A stretch of 64,000 nt of DNA from Dongia sedimenti (GTDB lineage: Bacteria > Pseudomonadota > Alphaproteobacteria > Dongiales > Dongiaceae), in assembly GCA_030715195.1 (NCBI GenBank), contig JAUYVI010000004.1, positions 334,845-398,844 on the forward strand. Reading direction: 5' to 3'. A model generated the notes under the pieces. The model saw only the letters and a program-made list of their open reading frames with translations, was not told the DNA's origin and did not search any database. How positions within the stretch are numbered: position 1 is the first letter of the stretch; each line of letters opens with the position of its first letter. The position numbers and the translations under genes were made by a program. Shown piece by piece: positions 1-7,502 of the stretch.

Positions 1-843
1 GTCATTGCCTTGGCCGAGCTTCAGCTCGCCGCCGGAGCGGTCGCAGCCGATATCGACCTCCGCCGAAGGTTCGGTGAAGGGGAAGTAGCTCGGGCGGAAG
101 CGCAGCTTCAGCTCGTCGATGCCGAAGAAGGCGCGGCAGAAATCCTGCAGGCAGCCCTTGAGGTGGCCCATATGGGTGCTCTCGTCGATCACCAGGCCTT
201 CGACCTGGTGGAACATCGGCGAGTGGGTCATGTCGCTATCGACCCGATAGGTCCGGCCCGGGCAGATCACCCGGAGCGGCGGCTTCTCGTTCTGCATCGT
301 GCGCACTTGAACCGGTGACGTATGGGTGCGCAGCACCATGTGGCTGCCGTCGGGCTTCTGCGGCAGGTAGAAGGTGTCCTGCATCTGGCGCGCCGGATGG
401 TCCTTCGGGATGTTGAGCGCCTCGAAGTTGTGGAAGTCGTCCTCGATATCCGGACCTTCCCGCACGCCGAATCCCATCTCGCCGAAGATCGCGATGATCT
501 CGTCGATGGTCTGGCTGATCGGGTGGATGCGGCCGACCGCGCCCGGCCGCGCCGGAAGCGTCATGTCCAGTTTCTCGGTGGCGAGGCGCGCCTCGATCGC
601 GGCGTCGCCGAGTGCCGCCTTGCGGGTCTCGATCGCGGCGGTGACGGCGTCCTTCACCAGGTTCAATTGCTGGCCGAAGCTCTTGCGCTCCTCGGGGGCG
701 AGGGTGCCGAGCGTCTTCATCAGCCCGGTGATCTCGCCCTTCTTGCCGAGCGCCTCGACCCGGATCGCCTCCAGGGCGTCCACGGTGGCGGCCTGCTCGG
801 CGGCGCCCTTCCACTTGGTTTCCAGCTCGGTCAGGTTCTGCAT
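1..843 (-). CDS. pheS: Phenylalanyl-tRNA synthetase alpha subunit (3' part cut by window edge)
   Basis: This subunit charges tRNA-Phe as part of the cytoplasmic alpha2-beta2 PheST enzyme. About 281 N-terminal residues are visible. An N-terminal coiled coil (residues 1-85, starting [17 protein letters not shown]) is followed by the class II catalytic core, with [15 protein letters not shown], the motif-2 stretch around [12 protein letters not shown], and [25 protein letters not shown]. The C-terminus and presumably pheT lie beyond base 1. The ATG at 843 is the first start in frame with the coiled coil. The gene lies downstream of rpmI-rplT on the same strand, as in many bacteria, but a terminator-like hairpin stands immediately upstream, so attenuation or partial read-through is possible. 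Identity is secure. Confidence 0.96.
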   Translation of the reverse strand, partial: MQNLTELETKWKGAAEQAATVDALEAIRVEALGKKGEITGLMKTLGTLAPEERKSFGQQLNLVKDAVTAAIETRKAALGDAAIEARLATEKLDMTLPARPGAVGRIHPISQTIDEIIAIFGEMGFGVREGPDIEDDFHNFEALNIPKDHPARQMQDTFYLPQKPDGSHMVLRTHTSPVQVRTMQNEKPPLRVICPGRTYRVDSDMTHSPMFHQVEGLVIDESTHMGHLKGCLQDFCRAFFGIDELKLRFRPSYFPFTEPSAEVDIGCDRSGGELKLGQGND

Positions 844-882
844 GATCCCACTCGCGCCCCCTTGGCGCTTCCCGCTTTTCAC

Positions 883-917
883 AAAGAAAAGGGGAGGTCC
901 GGATACCCGGCCTCCCC
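883..917 (-). terminator. Terminator-like hairpin just upstream of pheS
   Basis: On the minus strand GGGGAGG-CCGG-GTAT-CCGG-A-CCTCCCC forms an 11-bp stem with one bulged A, followed directly by TTTTCTTT. It starts 30 bases after the stop of the lipoprotein gene and ends 39 bases before the pheS ATG. It is either the end of the rpmI-rplT unit or an attenuator for pheS. No leader peptide rich in Phe codons was seen between the lipoprotein stop and the hairpin. Confidence 0.7.
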
Positions 918-946
918 AATCCCGTCAACAGGACGAAGCCGGCCGC

Positions 947-1336
947 CTATTCCAACTGCATCAAAAAGACGGCGAGAGCGCCGGACAGCATGTCCTGCTT
1001 CTTGCCGTCCACGATGGCGCCGTCGAAGGCGACCTTCTTGGTCTGCCGATTGTTGATGAAGTCGAGCTCCACCTCGTGCCGGTTGCCGTTGGCGCTGATC
1101 CGCTTGATCACCGCCTGGACGCCGACGATATCCGCGCTCTCGTATTTCGGGGCCGGGCCGCCCTTCCATTCGACGGTGCCACGGGCGCCGGCGATCTCGG
1201 TCGCCATCGCCTCGTTGGTGCCGCCGACGATGCTCTGGGCCTGCTTCACCGCGTCAATGTCGTCGCGATAGCGGTCGCAGCCGGTCAGGGCCGCAACCGC
1301 GACGACGAGGATCAGGGCGAGCCGGACCGGAGCCAA
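947..1336 (-). CDS. Small lipoprotein between rplT and pheS
   Basis: This is a predicted 129-residue envelope lipoprotein of unknown function. The N-terminus (L)APVRLALILVVAVAALTGCDRYRDD is a lipoprotein signal with lipobox LTGC and the acylated Cys near residue 18. The mature part is a small alpha/beta-looking domain containing EWKGGPAPKYESADI and VAFDGAIVDGKKQDML. A longer reading frame runs upstream through rplT, but the signal peptide fixes the start. No ATG is available, and a TTG at 1336 preceded by TAAGG fits best. It begins 11 bases after the rplT stop and so is probably cotranscribed with the ribosomal genes. I do not recognise the family. Confidence 0.7.
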   Translation of the reverse strand: MAPVRLALILVVAVAALTGCDRYRDDIDAVKQAQSIVGGTNEAMATEIAGARGTVEWKGGPAPKYESADIVGVQAVIKRISANGNRHEVELDFINNRQTKKVAFDGAIVDGKKQDMLSGALAVFLMQLE

Positions 1337-1347
1337 GGTCCCGCGCC

Positions 1348-1707
1348 TTACTTTACGAGGGCCTCTTGGGCCTGGCGGCAGAGCTGCGCAAACGCCGCCG
1401 GCTCCTTGCCGGCCAGGTCCGCGAGCACCTTGCGGTCGATCTCGATGCCGGCCTTCTTGATGCCGTTCATGAACTGCGAGTAGGTGAGGCCGTGCTCGCG
1501 CACGCCGGCATTGATGCGCTGGATCCACAGACCGCGGAAATTGCGCTTCTTGGCGCGGCGGTCGCGATAGGCGTATTGCAGGCCCTTCTCGACCTTCTCG
1601 ATCGCGATCCGGTAGTTGGTGCCGGCGCGGCCGACATAGCCCTTGGCCATGTCGACGATTTTCTTGTGACGGGCGTGCGAAGTGACGCCGCGCTTGGTGC
1701 GTGCCAT
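1348..1707 (-). CDS. rplT: 50S ribosomal protein L20
   Basis: L20 binds 23S rRNA early in large-subunit assembly and in many bacteria represses its own operon. The 119-residue product begins [16 protein letters not shown] and contains the highly basic helix [21 protein letters not shown] and the [27 protein letters not shown] core, full length for the family. It follows rpmI after 27 bases. Identity is secure. Confidence 0.98.
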   Translation of the reverse strand: MARTKRGVTSHARHKKIVDMAKGYVGRAGTNYRIAIEKVEKGLQYAYRDRRAKKRNFRGLWIQRINAGVREHGLTYSQFMNGIKKAGIEIDRKVLADLAGKEPAAFAQLCRQAQEALVK

Positions 1708-1734
1708 GTGTGCTGTTCCTCTCTCTGATCCGCT

Positions 1735-1938
1735 TTAGAGGCCGTTCGGCAGGAAGAACCGCCGAACTTTCTTGGCGTCCTGCTCGGCCATCACTTCCAT
1801 GCGCCGGCTCTGCTGGCGCATGTCGGTGGGCCGCTTGGACATCCCGTGCTTCTTGTTGGCCGGCTTGAACTTGACCTTGCCGGTCGCGGTCAAAGAGAAG
1901 CGCTTCTTGGCGCCGCTCTTGGTCTTCATCTTGGGCAT
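1735..1938 (-). CDS. rpmI: 50S ribosomal protein L35
   Basis: L35 is a small, very basic large-subunit protein of 67 residues. [20 protein letters not shown] and [15 protein letters not shown] are diagnostic. The start is the ATG at 1938, preceded by a good ribosome site (AAGGAAG) at normal spacing. An upstream in-frame extension exists but lies in the intergenic region. In the usual infC-rpmI-rplT operon this gene directly follows infC. Here about 1.3 kb with a toxin-antitoxin pair and a membrane-protein gene separates them. Confidence 0.97.
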   Translation of the reverse strand: MPKMKTKSGAKKRFSLTATGKVKFKPANKKHGMSKRPTDMRQQSRRMEVMAEQDAKKVRRFFLPNGL

Positions 1939-2038
1939 TTTGCTTCCTTCGGATACGGGTTGCTCGTCGGCGACATGGGCATGCCCTATCCTGAGCCGGT
2001 GCCGCCTTTCCCGAGGCTCAGTGGCCAAGGGACGCGGG

Positions 2039-2067
2039 GTTATAGCGACTGGGGCCTAGGGAAACAA
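2039..2067 (-). promoter_or_regulatory. Candidate promoter for rpmI-rplT
   Basis: Minus-strand TTGTTT (-35) and TATAAC (-10, five of six consensus bases) are separated by 17 bp, about 100 bases upstream of the rpmI ATG. A private promoter would be needed if the insertion after infC cut the ancestral operon. The weak -35 limits confidence. Confidence 0.4.
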
Positions 2068-2092
2068 GGGGATAAGCGGGGCAAAGCGCCGC

Positions 2093-2128
2093 TTGACAAT
2101 TTTTGCCAATCTACAATATCGTAACGAT
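2093..2128 (+). promoter_or_regulatory. parDE promoter with palindromic operator
   Basis: A perfect -35 TTGACA at 2093-2098 is followed by AT-rich DNA containing TACAAT (2112-2117) and TATCGT (2117-2122, 18-bp spacing). The perfect dyad ATCGT-A-ACGAT occupies 2118-2128 and overlaps the -10/start region. This is where an autorepressing ParD-type antitoxin would bind. The ribosome site GGAG at 2135-2138 precedes the antitoxin ATG by 7 bases. Confidence 0.6.
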
Positions 2129-2145
2129 AACAATGGAGTAGGCTA

Positions 2146-2415
2146 ATGCCGACGATGAATGTCAGCCTCCCTGCGGCGCTTGCCGAGTTCGTCGAGAAGG
2201 AAGTCGCCTCCGGTAATTACAGCACGGCGAGTGAAGTGGTCAGGGACGGACTGCGAATGCTGCGCGAGGAGCGCGCGGTTTACGAGGAAAAGCTCGCGAT
2301 CCTGAAGCGGGAGATCCAGGTCGGATTGAATGAAGTCAATGCCGGGCATTATTCCGATAGCACGGTGATGGAAATCCTCGCGGAGGTTCAAGCCGAAGAC
2401 GAAGCCAAGCGCTGA
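2146..2415 (+). CDS. ParD/CopG-family antitoxin
   Basis: This is an 89-residue antitoxin of a type II toxin-antitoxin pair. The N-terminal ribbon-helix-helix part (MPTMNVSLPAALAEFVEKEV, then GNYSTASEVVRDGLRML) is typical of the ParD family: the beta strand contacts DNA and the SxVVRDGLR helix dimerises. The C-terminal 40 residues form an acidic amphipathic tail expected to wrap the toxin. It lies 12 bases upstream of the toxin gene, behind its own promoter and dyad. A role in autorepression and toxin neutralisation follows from the family and was not shown here. Confidence 0.9.
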   Translation: MPTMNVSLPAALAEFVEKEVASGNYSTASEVVRDGLRMLREERAVYEEKLAILKREIQVGLNEVNAGHYSDSTVMEILAEVQAEDEAKR

Positions 2416-2427
2416 GTCTCCGGCCCG

Positions 2428-2781
2428 ATGCGTCCGCAATATCGGTTTGCGCCACAAGCAAAGCGCGATCTCCGGGACATCCTGCGAGAATCGACACGGA
2501 TGTTCGGGCCGCTACAGCGGGATCGTTACGGTGAACTGATCGACAGGGCCGTGCTTCTGGTTGCCCAAGATCCGCAGCGTCTTGGCTCCGCCTCGCGAGA
2601 CGATCTTGCGCCCGACCTCAGATCGTTTGCTGTTTCACACGCTGCGGGGCGCGCAGGCGCCGCGGCGCACGTTGTTTACTACCGCAGGGAAGCGATGCGC
2701 GACGGCAGCCCGGGAATTGTAGTGATTCGCATCCTTCACAGCCACATGGACGCCGGTCGGCATTTTCCAGAAGGCTCTTAA
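2428..2781 (+). CDS. ParE/RelE-superfamily toxin
   Basis: A 117-residue toxin partner. The start MRPQYRFAPQAKRDLRDILRES is the typical beta strand plus helix of ParE-like toxins (xAxxDLxxI), followed by GPLQRDRYGELIDRAVLLVAQDP and the C-terminal strands HVVYYRRE...IVVIRILHSHMDAGRHF. The RILHxxMDxxRH ending is the conserved ParE C-terminus. ParE proteins usually poison DNA gyrase while RelE relatives cut mRNA; the sequence favours ParE. Its stop codon overlaps that of the convergent membrane-protein gene. Confidence 0.88.
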   Translation: MRPQYRFAPQAKRDLRDILRESTRMFGPLQRDRYGELIDRAVLLVAQDPQRLGSASRDDLAPDLRSFAVSHAAGRAGAAAHVVYYRREAMRDGSPGIVVIRILHSHMDAGRHFPEGS

Positions 2782-3194
2782 CCCAACAGTCCCAGTGCCC
2801 GTGCCAGCCAGTAGAGGCCGGCCAGGCCCCAGAAATAGGGGTCGATCGCCAGGGCGGCAACGGCCGAGAGGATGCCGATCAGGCCCCAGCCCCATTGCCG
2901 CTTCAGGCAGGCGATCAGCCCCGCAATCAGCGCCAAAGGCGCCAGCAACAGGGTCGCCTTGTAGAAGGCGGTGATGCCGAAGATGACGCTGAGCGTGCCG
3001 AAGACCGGTGGGGAGAAGCTTGGCCGCTGGGTTTCCGGACCGGCCCAGGGGCGCAATTCTTCAAGCAGGGTGGGTGGGGGTGGCACCGCCGGCGGGGCCG
3101 GACTGAAGCCGGCATCCACCGCTTGGCCGAAGACCCGCGCCGGCAGGCGCGGGTTTTCATTTTCTGGTTCCGAAGGTGGGCGCGGGTCGTTCAT
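2778..3194 (-). CDS. Hypothetical proline-rich membrane protein
   Basis: The protein has 138 residues. The first 70 or so are hydrophilic and proline-rich (PPSEPENENPRLPA, PAPPAVPPPPTLLEEL). Three hydrophobic segments follow: VFGTLSVIFGITAFY, TLLLAPLALIAGLIACL and GWGLIGILSAVAALAIDPYFWGLAGLYWLA. The layout resembles small DUF4190-like membrane proteins, but I cannot assign a family. It starts 50 bases after the infC stop on the same strand, so it may be cotranscribed with infC. Its 3' end meets parE tail to tail. Confidence 0.65.
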   Translation of the reverse strand: MNDPRPPSEPENENPRLPARVFGQAVDAGFSPAPPAVPPPPTLLEELRPWAGPETQRPSFSPPVFGTLSVIFGITAFYKATLLLAPLALIAGLIACLKRQWGWGLIGILSAVAALAIDPYFWGLAGLYWLARALGLLG

Positions 3195-3244
3195 GCAGGC
3201 CCAACCCGAAAGTCAGTCGTTGGTGGCGCTCATCCAAACGGACG

Positions 3245-3784
3245 TCATTTGGGCGCCACCACCATGACCATCTGGCGGCCTTCCAGGCGGGGATGGGATT
3301 CCACCTTGGCCACCGCGTCGAGATCGGCGCGCACCTTGTCCAGCACCTTCATGCCGATCTCCTGGTGCACCATCTCACGGCCGCGGAAGCGCATGGTGAC
3401 CTTCACCTTGTCGCCCTCCTCGAGGAAGCGATGCACCGAACGCATCTTCACCTCGTAGTCGTGGATGTCGATGCCCGGCCGCATCTTGATCTCTTTGACC
3501 TCGATGACCTTCTGCTTCTTGCGGGCCTCGTTCTTGCGCTTCTGGGCCTCGTACTTGAACTTGCCGTAGTCGAGGATCTTGGCGACCGGCGGCGCTGCCG
3601 TCGGCGAGATCTCGACCAGATCGAGGCCGGCTTCCTGCGCCATGGAAATGGCTTCGCGGGTGGAGATCACACCGTGCATGGTGCCGTCGGCAAGCACCAG
3701 GCGGACCTGGGGAATGTTGATCATTCCGTTGACACGCGGTCCGGACTCACGGGGCGCGTTGTCTTTCTCGGGTGGTCTGGCTAT
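3245..3784 (-). CDS. infC: Translation initiation factor IF-3 with probable AUA start
   Basis: IF-3 binds the 30S subunit and checks initiator tRNA and start-codon pairing. The frame encodes the N domain ([18 protein letters not shown]...[12 protein letters not shown]), the basic linker ([12 protein letters not shown]) and the C domain ([18 protein letters not shown]...[13 protein letters not shown]). The first ATG, at 3724, would remove the conserved RVN-x-x-I start of the N domain. Reading upstream restores it, and at 3784 there is an ATA codon with AGGAG six bases before it, giving 179 residues, close to E. coli IF-3 (180). IF-3 genes are known for rare start codons (AUU in E. coli) used for autoregulation. 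The start is inferred; the gene identity is secure. Confidence 0.95.
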   Translation of the reverse strand: MARPPEKDNAPRESGPRVNGMINIPQVRLVLADGTMHGVISTREAISMAQEAGLDLVEISPTAAPPVAKILDYGKFKYEAQKRKNEARKKQKVIEVKEIKMRPGIDIHDYEVKMRSVHRFLEEGDKVKVTMRFRGREMVHQEIGMKVLDKVRADLDAVAKVESHPRLEGRQMVMVVAPK

Positions 3785-3807
3785 GGCCTGCTCCTGTTTC
3801 GGTTTTC

Positions 3808-3871
3808 AAAAATAAAAAACGCCGCCTGCCGCGGGTCCTGAGAGGTCTCAGGCCCGACGGTGGGCGGCGTT
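3808..3871 (-). terminator. Long intrinsic terminator/attenuator between thrS and infC
   Basis: On the minus strand AACGCCGCC (3863-3871) pairs perfectly with GGCGGCGTT (3818-3826), with an internal stem built from CGGGCCTGAGA and TCTCAGGACCCG. TTTTTTATTTTT follows directly. It lies 83 bases after the thrS stop and ends just before the infC ribosome site. It can end thrS mRNA, and because infC follows in the same direction it could also set the level of read-through into infC. Confidence 0.85.
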
Positions 3872-3954
3872 CAAACGATGTCATTCAAAGGACGTCATCC
3901 GGCCCGCATTATGGCAGATATCGGCCCGGACTCGCAATTCGCGTCCTGGCGCCC

Positions 3955-5880
3955 TCAATGAGTATTTTCCAGCGGCGAGCGTGCTTGCTCGGCCAGGGTC
4001 CGGACGGCCTCGTCGAGCTGGAGCACCTTCTGGGCCTCCTCGCCGAGATACCGCAGTGCAACAGTGCCGCCTTCCTGGTCGCGCTTGCCGACGGCGAGGA
4101 CGACCGGGACCTTGGCGAGGCTGTGCTCGCGGACCTTGTAGCCGATCTTCTCGTTCCGCAGGTCGAGATCGACGATCAGCCCGGCCTTTTCCAGCGCGTC
4201 CCGGACCTTGCGGGCATAGTCGTCCGCATCCGAGACGATGGTGCAGACCACCACCTGCAGCGGCGAGAGCCAGAGCGGGAACTTGCCGGCATAGTGCTCG
4301 ATCAGGATGCCGATGAAGCGCTCCAGCGAACCGAAGATCGCCCGGTGCAGCATGACCGGGCGGTGCTTCGCCCCGTCCTCGCCGACATAGGAGGCGTCGA
4401 GCCGTTCCGGCAGCACATAATCCACCTGGAAGGTGCCGCACTGCCAGTCGCGGCCGATCGTGTCGCGCAGCACGAACTCGAGCTTCGGGCCGTAGAACGC
4501 GCCCTCGCCCGGATTGATGCTGAACTCGACCCCGGCCGCCGCCGTCGCCTCTTTCAAGGTCGCCTCGGCGCGGTCCCAGACCTCGTCCGAACCGGCGCGC
4601 ACTTCCGGCCGGTCGGAGAGCTTCACCTTGACGTCGGTGAAGCCGAAGTCCTTGTAGACCGAGAGCAGCAGGTCGCAGAACGCTTTGCACTCGGCGCCGA
4701 TCTGATCGTCGGTGCAGAAGATATGCGCGTCGTCCTGGGTGAAGGCGCGCACCCGCATGATGCCGTGCAAGGCGCCCGAGGGCTCGTTGCGATGGCAGGA
4801 GCCGTATTCCGAGAAGCGCAACGGCAGGTCGCGATAGCTCTTCAGCCCCTGCTTGAAGATCTGGATATGGCCGGGGCAGTTCATCGGCTTCACCGCGAGC
4901 GTCTTGTTCTCGCCGTCCTCAACGACGAACATCGCCTCGCGGAACTTTTCCCAGTGGCCGGAGCGCTCCCACAGGCTGCGATCCAGGATCTGCGGCGTCT
5001 TCACTTCCTGGTAGCCGGCCTTGTCGAGCCGCTGGCGGAGATAGTTCTCGAGCTTGCGATAGAGCCGCCAGCCCTTGGGGTGCCAGAAGATGGCACCCAC
5101 CGCCTCTTCCTGCTGATGGAACAGCTCCATCTCGCGGCCGAGACGGCGATGGTCGCGCTTCTCCGCCTCTTCGAGCTGATGCAGATAGTCCTTCAGCTGC
5201 TTGTCGTCGGGGAAGATCGTGCCGTAGATGCGCTGCAGCTGCGGGTTCTTCGGATCGCCGCGCCAATAGGCGCCGGAGACGCGCAGCAGCTTGAACGCCT
5301 TGCCGAGCTTCCCCGTGGACGGCAGGTGCGGGCCGGTGCACATGTCCAGCCACTGACCCTGCTTGTAGATCGAGATCTCCTCGTCGGCGGGAATCTGCGT
5401 GACCCATTCCGCCTTGAAGCGCTCGCCATGGTCTTCGAACCATTTGACGGCCTGGTCGCGCGACCAGATCTCGCGGGTGATCGGCTCATCGCGGTCGACG
5501 ATCTCCTTCATGCGCTGCTCGATCGCCGTGAAGTCTTCGGGCGTGAACGGCGCATTGCGGAAGAAGTCGTAATAGAAGCCGTTCTCGATCGCCGGGCCGA
5601 AGGTGATCTGGGTCCCGGGGAACAGCTCCTGCACGGCTTCCGCCAGCACATGCGCGCCGTCATGTCGCAGCAATTCGAGCGCTTCGGGACTGGTCTTGGT
5701 GACGATCGCGACTTTCGCATCCTTGGCGATGACATGCGAAAGGTCACGGAGCTCGCCATCGACGCGGATCGCGAGCGCCGCCTTGGCCAGACCCGGACCG
5801 ATCGAAGCGGCCAGCTCCGCTCCGGAAACCGGCCGGTCGAAGGGGCGCTGCGCGCCATCCGGCAGGGTGATCGTCGGCAT
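3955..5880 (-). CDS. thrS: Threonyl-tRNA synthetase
   Basis: ThrS charges tRNA-Thr. The 641 residues show a TGS domain (1-62), the editing domain with HDGAH and CTGPH, the class II core with [10 protein letters not shown], the motif-2 region [23 protein letters not shown] and motif 3 [16 protein letters not shown], and the C-terminal anticodon-binding domain (from about 540). The zinc ligands (Cys of MNCPG, His of DDAHIF, His of VMLHR) are all present. The ATG at 5880 is preceded by AGAGGAA; an in-frame extension to 5916 lacks a ribosome site. It lies upstream of infC, the same order as in E. coli. Confidence 0.98.
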   Translation of the reverse strand: MPTITLPDGAQRPFDRPVSGAELAASIGPGLAKAALAIRVDGELRDLSHVIAKDAKVAIVTKTSPEALELLRHDGAHVLAEAVQELFPGTQITFGPAIENGFYYDFFRNAPFTPEDFTAIEQRMKEIVDRDEPITREIWSRDQAVKWFEDHGERFKAEWVTQIPADEEISIYKQGQWLDMCTGPHLPSTGKLGKAFKLLRVSGAYWRGDPKNPQLQRIYGTIFPDDKQLKDYLHQLEEAEKRDHRRLGREMELFHQQEEAVGAIFWHPKGWRLYRKLENYLRQRLDKAGYQEVKTPQILDRSLWERSGHWEKFREAMFVVEDGENKTLAVKPMNCPGHIQIFKQGLKSYRDLPLRFSEYGSCHRNEPSGALHGIMRVRAFTQDDAHIFCTDDQIGAECKAFCDLLLSVYKDFGFTDVKVKLSDRPEVRAGSDEVWDRAEATLKEATAAAGVEFSINPGEGAFYGPKLEFVLRDTIGRDWQCGTFQVDYVLPERLDASYVGEDGAKHRPVMLHRAIFGSLERFIGILIEHYAGKFPLWLSPLQVVVCTIVSDADDYARKVRDALEKAGLIVDLDLRNEKIGYKVREHSLAKVPVVLAVGKRDQEGGTVALRYLGEEAQKVLQLDEAVRTLAEQARSPLENTH

Positions 5881-5932
5881 TGAAAAGCTTCCTCTAAGCA
5901 CGAAAAACCGGCCCAAACGGCCGGAATCCGGG

Positions 5933-5960
5933 AATTTAGTGGGATTCAGGGGGGTGTCAA
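5933..5960 (-). promoter_or_regulatory. thrS promoter
   Basis: Minus-strand TTGACA (5955-5960), a 16-bp spacer and TAAATT (5933-5938) lie 53 bases upstream of the thrS ATG. The -35 is a perfect match. I saw no T-box or leader peptide between promoter and gene. Confidence 0.6.
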
Positions 5961-5978
5961 GGAAGCCACCTTCAACCC

Positions 5979-6036
5979 CGTCATGCGCGGACTTGATCCG
6001 GGCATCTCGATTGCCGGGTCAAGCCCGGCCATGACG
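5979..6036. repeat. Alphaproteobacterial CGTCATG intergenic palindrome
   Basis: A 58-bp imperfect palindrome reads CGTCATGCGCGGACTTGATC inward from the left and CGTCATGGCCGGGCTTGACC inward from the right, with a short ATCTCGATT centre. It has the form of the dispersed REP-like elements frequent between alphaproteobacterial genes. It sits between the DUF3291 gene and the thrS promoter and may act as a transcription or mRNA-end signal. Only one clear copy is in this window. Confidence 0.75.
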
Positions 6037-6044
6037 AAGTGGCG

Positions 6045-6545
6045 CTATTCCCAGCCGACGCAGTAAGGCTCGGGCTGCATATCCTCCGGGCCGCCGGTCT
6101 CGTCCGGCTGGGGGAAGCGGGCCTTGAAGGTGAAGGCTTCCGGTGTCGGCCCTTCGGCGTTCAGCTTGGCCAGCTTGGCGAGGCCCTCTTCGACCGTGGG
6201 CTTATGGCCTTCCGGCACCCACCACAGCACCTGATAGGCGCCTTCCGGGCGCTGAAACCATTCGCGGCGGCGGGCCATCACCAAGCGGTGGGCGCTCTTA
6301 TAGGCGAAGTCGAACAGGCTCTCGACGCTGGCCCAGACCGACATGTTGACGATGAACTTCGGGTCGGCGCTGGCCTGGATGTCGGTGGCGTTGCCGCTGT
6401 CGCTCTGCAGGCGCCAGACGAAGCCGGGGCTGCCATCGGCGAGGGCGTTCACCTCATCCAGCTGCGCGACGAAATCGGCGAGCTGGGGGTGATCCAGCGC
6501 CTCGACCGCGGTCGCGACATTGATCTGCGCGATCTGCCAACCCAT
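6045..6545 (-). CDS. DUF3291 domain protein
   Basis: A 166-residue soluble protein beginning MGWQIAQINVATAVEALDHP and containing NALADGSPGFVWRLQ, FIVNMSVWASVESLFDFAYKSAHRLVMARRREWF and LWWVPEGHKPTVEEGLAKL. This layout matches the DUF3291 family (a ferredoxin-like, antibiotic-monooxygenase-type fold), whose function is unknown. No signal peptide or membrane segment. It is a single gene with its own start, followed by the palindromic repeat. Confidence 0.85.
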   Translation of the reverse strand: MGWQIAQINVATAVEALDHPQLADFVAQLDEVNALADGSPGFVWRLQSDSGNATDIQASADPKFIVNMSVWASVESLFDFAYKSAHRLVMARRREWFQRPEGAYQVLWWVPEGHKPTVEEGLAKLAKLNAEGPTPEAFTFKARFPQPDETGGPEDMQPEPYCVGWE

Positions 6546-6620
6546 GCCTCGCTCCCCCGAAAGGCTGCCCCAAGAGGCAACTATATCGGGAGAGCGACGC
6601 GGATGGTCAAGGTGCGGCTG

Positions 6621-7196
6621 TCAGGCGGCCAGGGTCTCGGTGTGCCAGCGGGTGGCGTGGCGCGGCTGGTGGAAGATCGGCGCGGCGGCGTGCTCGGTCA
6701 GCCAGTCGCCGGTCTCGGCCATGCCGGCCGCTTCGAGGAAGGCGGCGTAGATGCCGGGATGGGCGACCACCAGCACCGGGCCGTGATGCGCCAGGGCCGC
6801 GTTCATGGCCGCGATGCCGCGCTGGCGGAATCGCTGCAGCGATTCCGCCCCGTCCGGGGTGACGCCGAGGCGCCATGCGGTGAACCAGTCGCCGGCCGCG
6901 GCGCCGTCGTGGTCGCCGAAGCAGCAATCCTTCAGCCCGTCGATGGCGACGATCGGCGCATGGATATGCGCGGCGACGATCTCGGCGGTCATCATGGCGC
7001 GATCCTGCGGGCTCGAGCAGATGGTGCGGATGCCGGCGGAACGCAGCATCTCGCCGGCGCGGCGCGCCTGGGCGAGGCCGCGGCCGTTCAGCGGCGCATT
7101 GATGCGGCCGGCCAGCTTGCCGTCGCGATCCCACTCGGTCTCGCCGTGATGCAGGAAGAAGAAACGGGTGCGGTGCAGGTTGGCGGCGATGGTCAT
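6621..7196 (-). CDS. Divergent histidine-phosphatase-superfamily protein (HHG variant)
   Basis: About 191 residues with the phosphoglycerate-mutase-like fold: RFFFLHHGETEW, PLNGRGLAQARRAGEML, SSPQDRAMMTAEIV, and VVAHPGIYAAFL. The second catalytic His is kept, but the preceding Arg of the usual RHG motif is His (HHG), and the acidic-residue region reads GLKDCCFGDHDG. The ATG at 7196 is chosen for GGGAG seven bases upstream; the frame stays open far upstream without coding character. It is clearly related to the canonical protein at 13846-14433 (shared W..DG.ESL/F..FRQR and V.VAH.G). It could be an inactive or altered paralogue. Substrate unknown. Confidence 0.8.
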   Translation of the reverse strand: MTIAANLHRTRFFFLHHGETEWDRDGKLAGRINAPLNGRGLAQARRAGEMLRSAGIRTICSSPQDRAMMTAEIVAAHIHAPIVAIDGLKDCCFGDHDGAAAGDWFTAWRLGVTPDGAESLQRFRQRGIAAMNAALAHHGPVLVVAHPGIYAAFLEAAGMAETGDWLTEHAAAPIFHQPRHATRWHTETLAA

Positions 7197-7502
7197 GTTC
7201 ATTCTCCCACTCTCGATCATCGTCTCACTCGATCCCGGATCGCCAACCATCCCCAAATGGTCCGAGATCGCCGCATGTCGGACCACAACAGCTCCGGCAT
7301 GCAATGGTTTCCACGCAAATGCGCGATCAACCATGCGCTTGAGATTACTCGTTGAATGCGGCGCGAATGCGGCACCGCGTTGACGATGACGAGACATCGT
7401 GCGCGCCATCACAGTCGCATGATGGGAGCGTGCAGCGCAGCATCACGCAATGATGCCGAATGTTTCAGAGAAACTGTCGCGCCGCTGACTCGGCAGACCG
7501 AT
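7197..7502. other. Non-coding interval before the HHG phosphatase
   Basis: These 306 bases lie between two same-strand genes. Both strands can be read as open frame but without protein-like composition. The only structure seen is a small dyad, CCATCA-8-TGATGG (7406-7425). No convincing promoter was found. Confidence 0.4.

Noticed and set aside
3772..5883. Long plus-strand open frame of about 700 codons
   Set aside because: It is the reverse of thrS; high GC keeps the antisense frame open. The same applies to long antisense frames over gltB, gltD, rpsA, ffh, leuC and the beta-lactamase/GGDEF genes.
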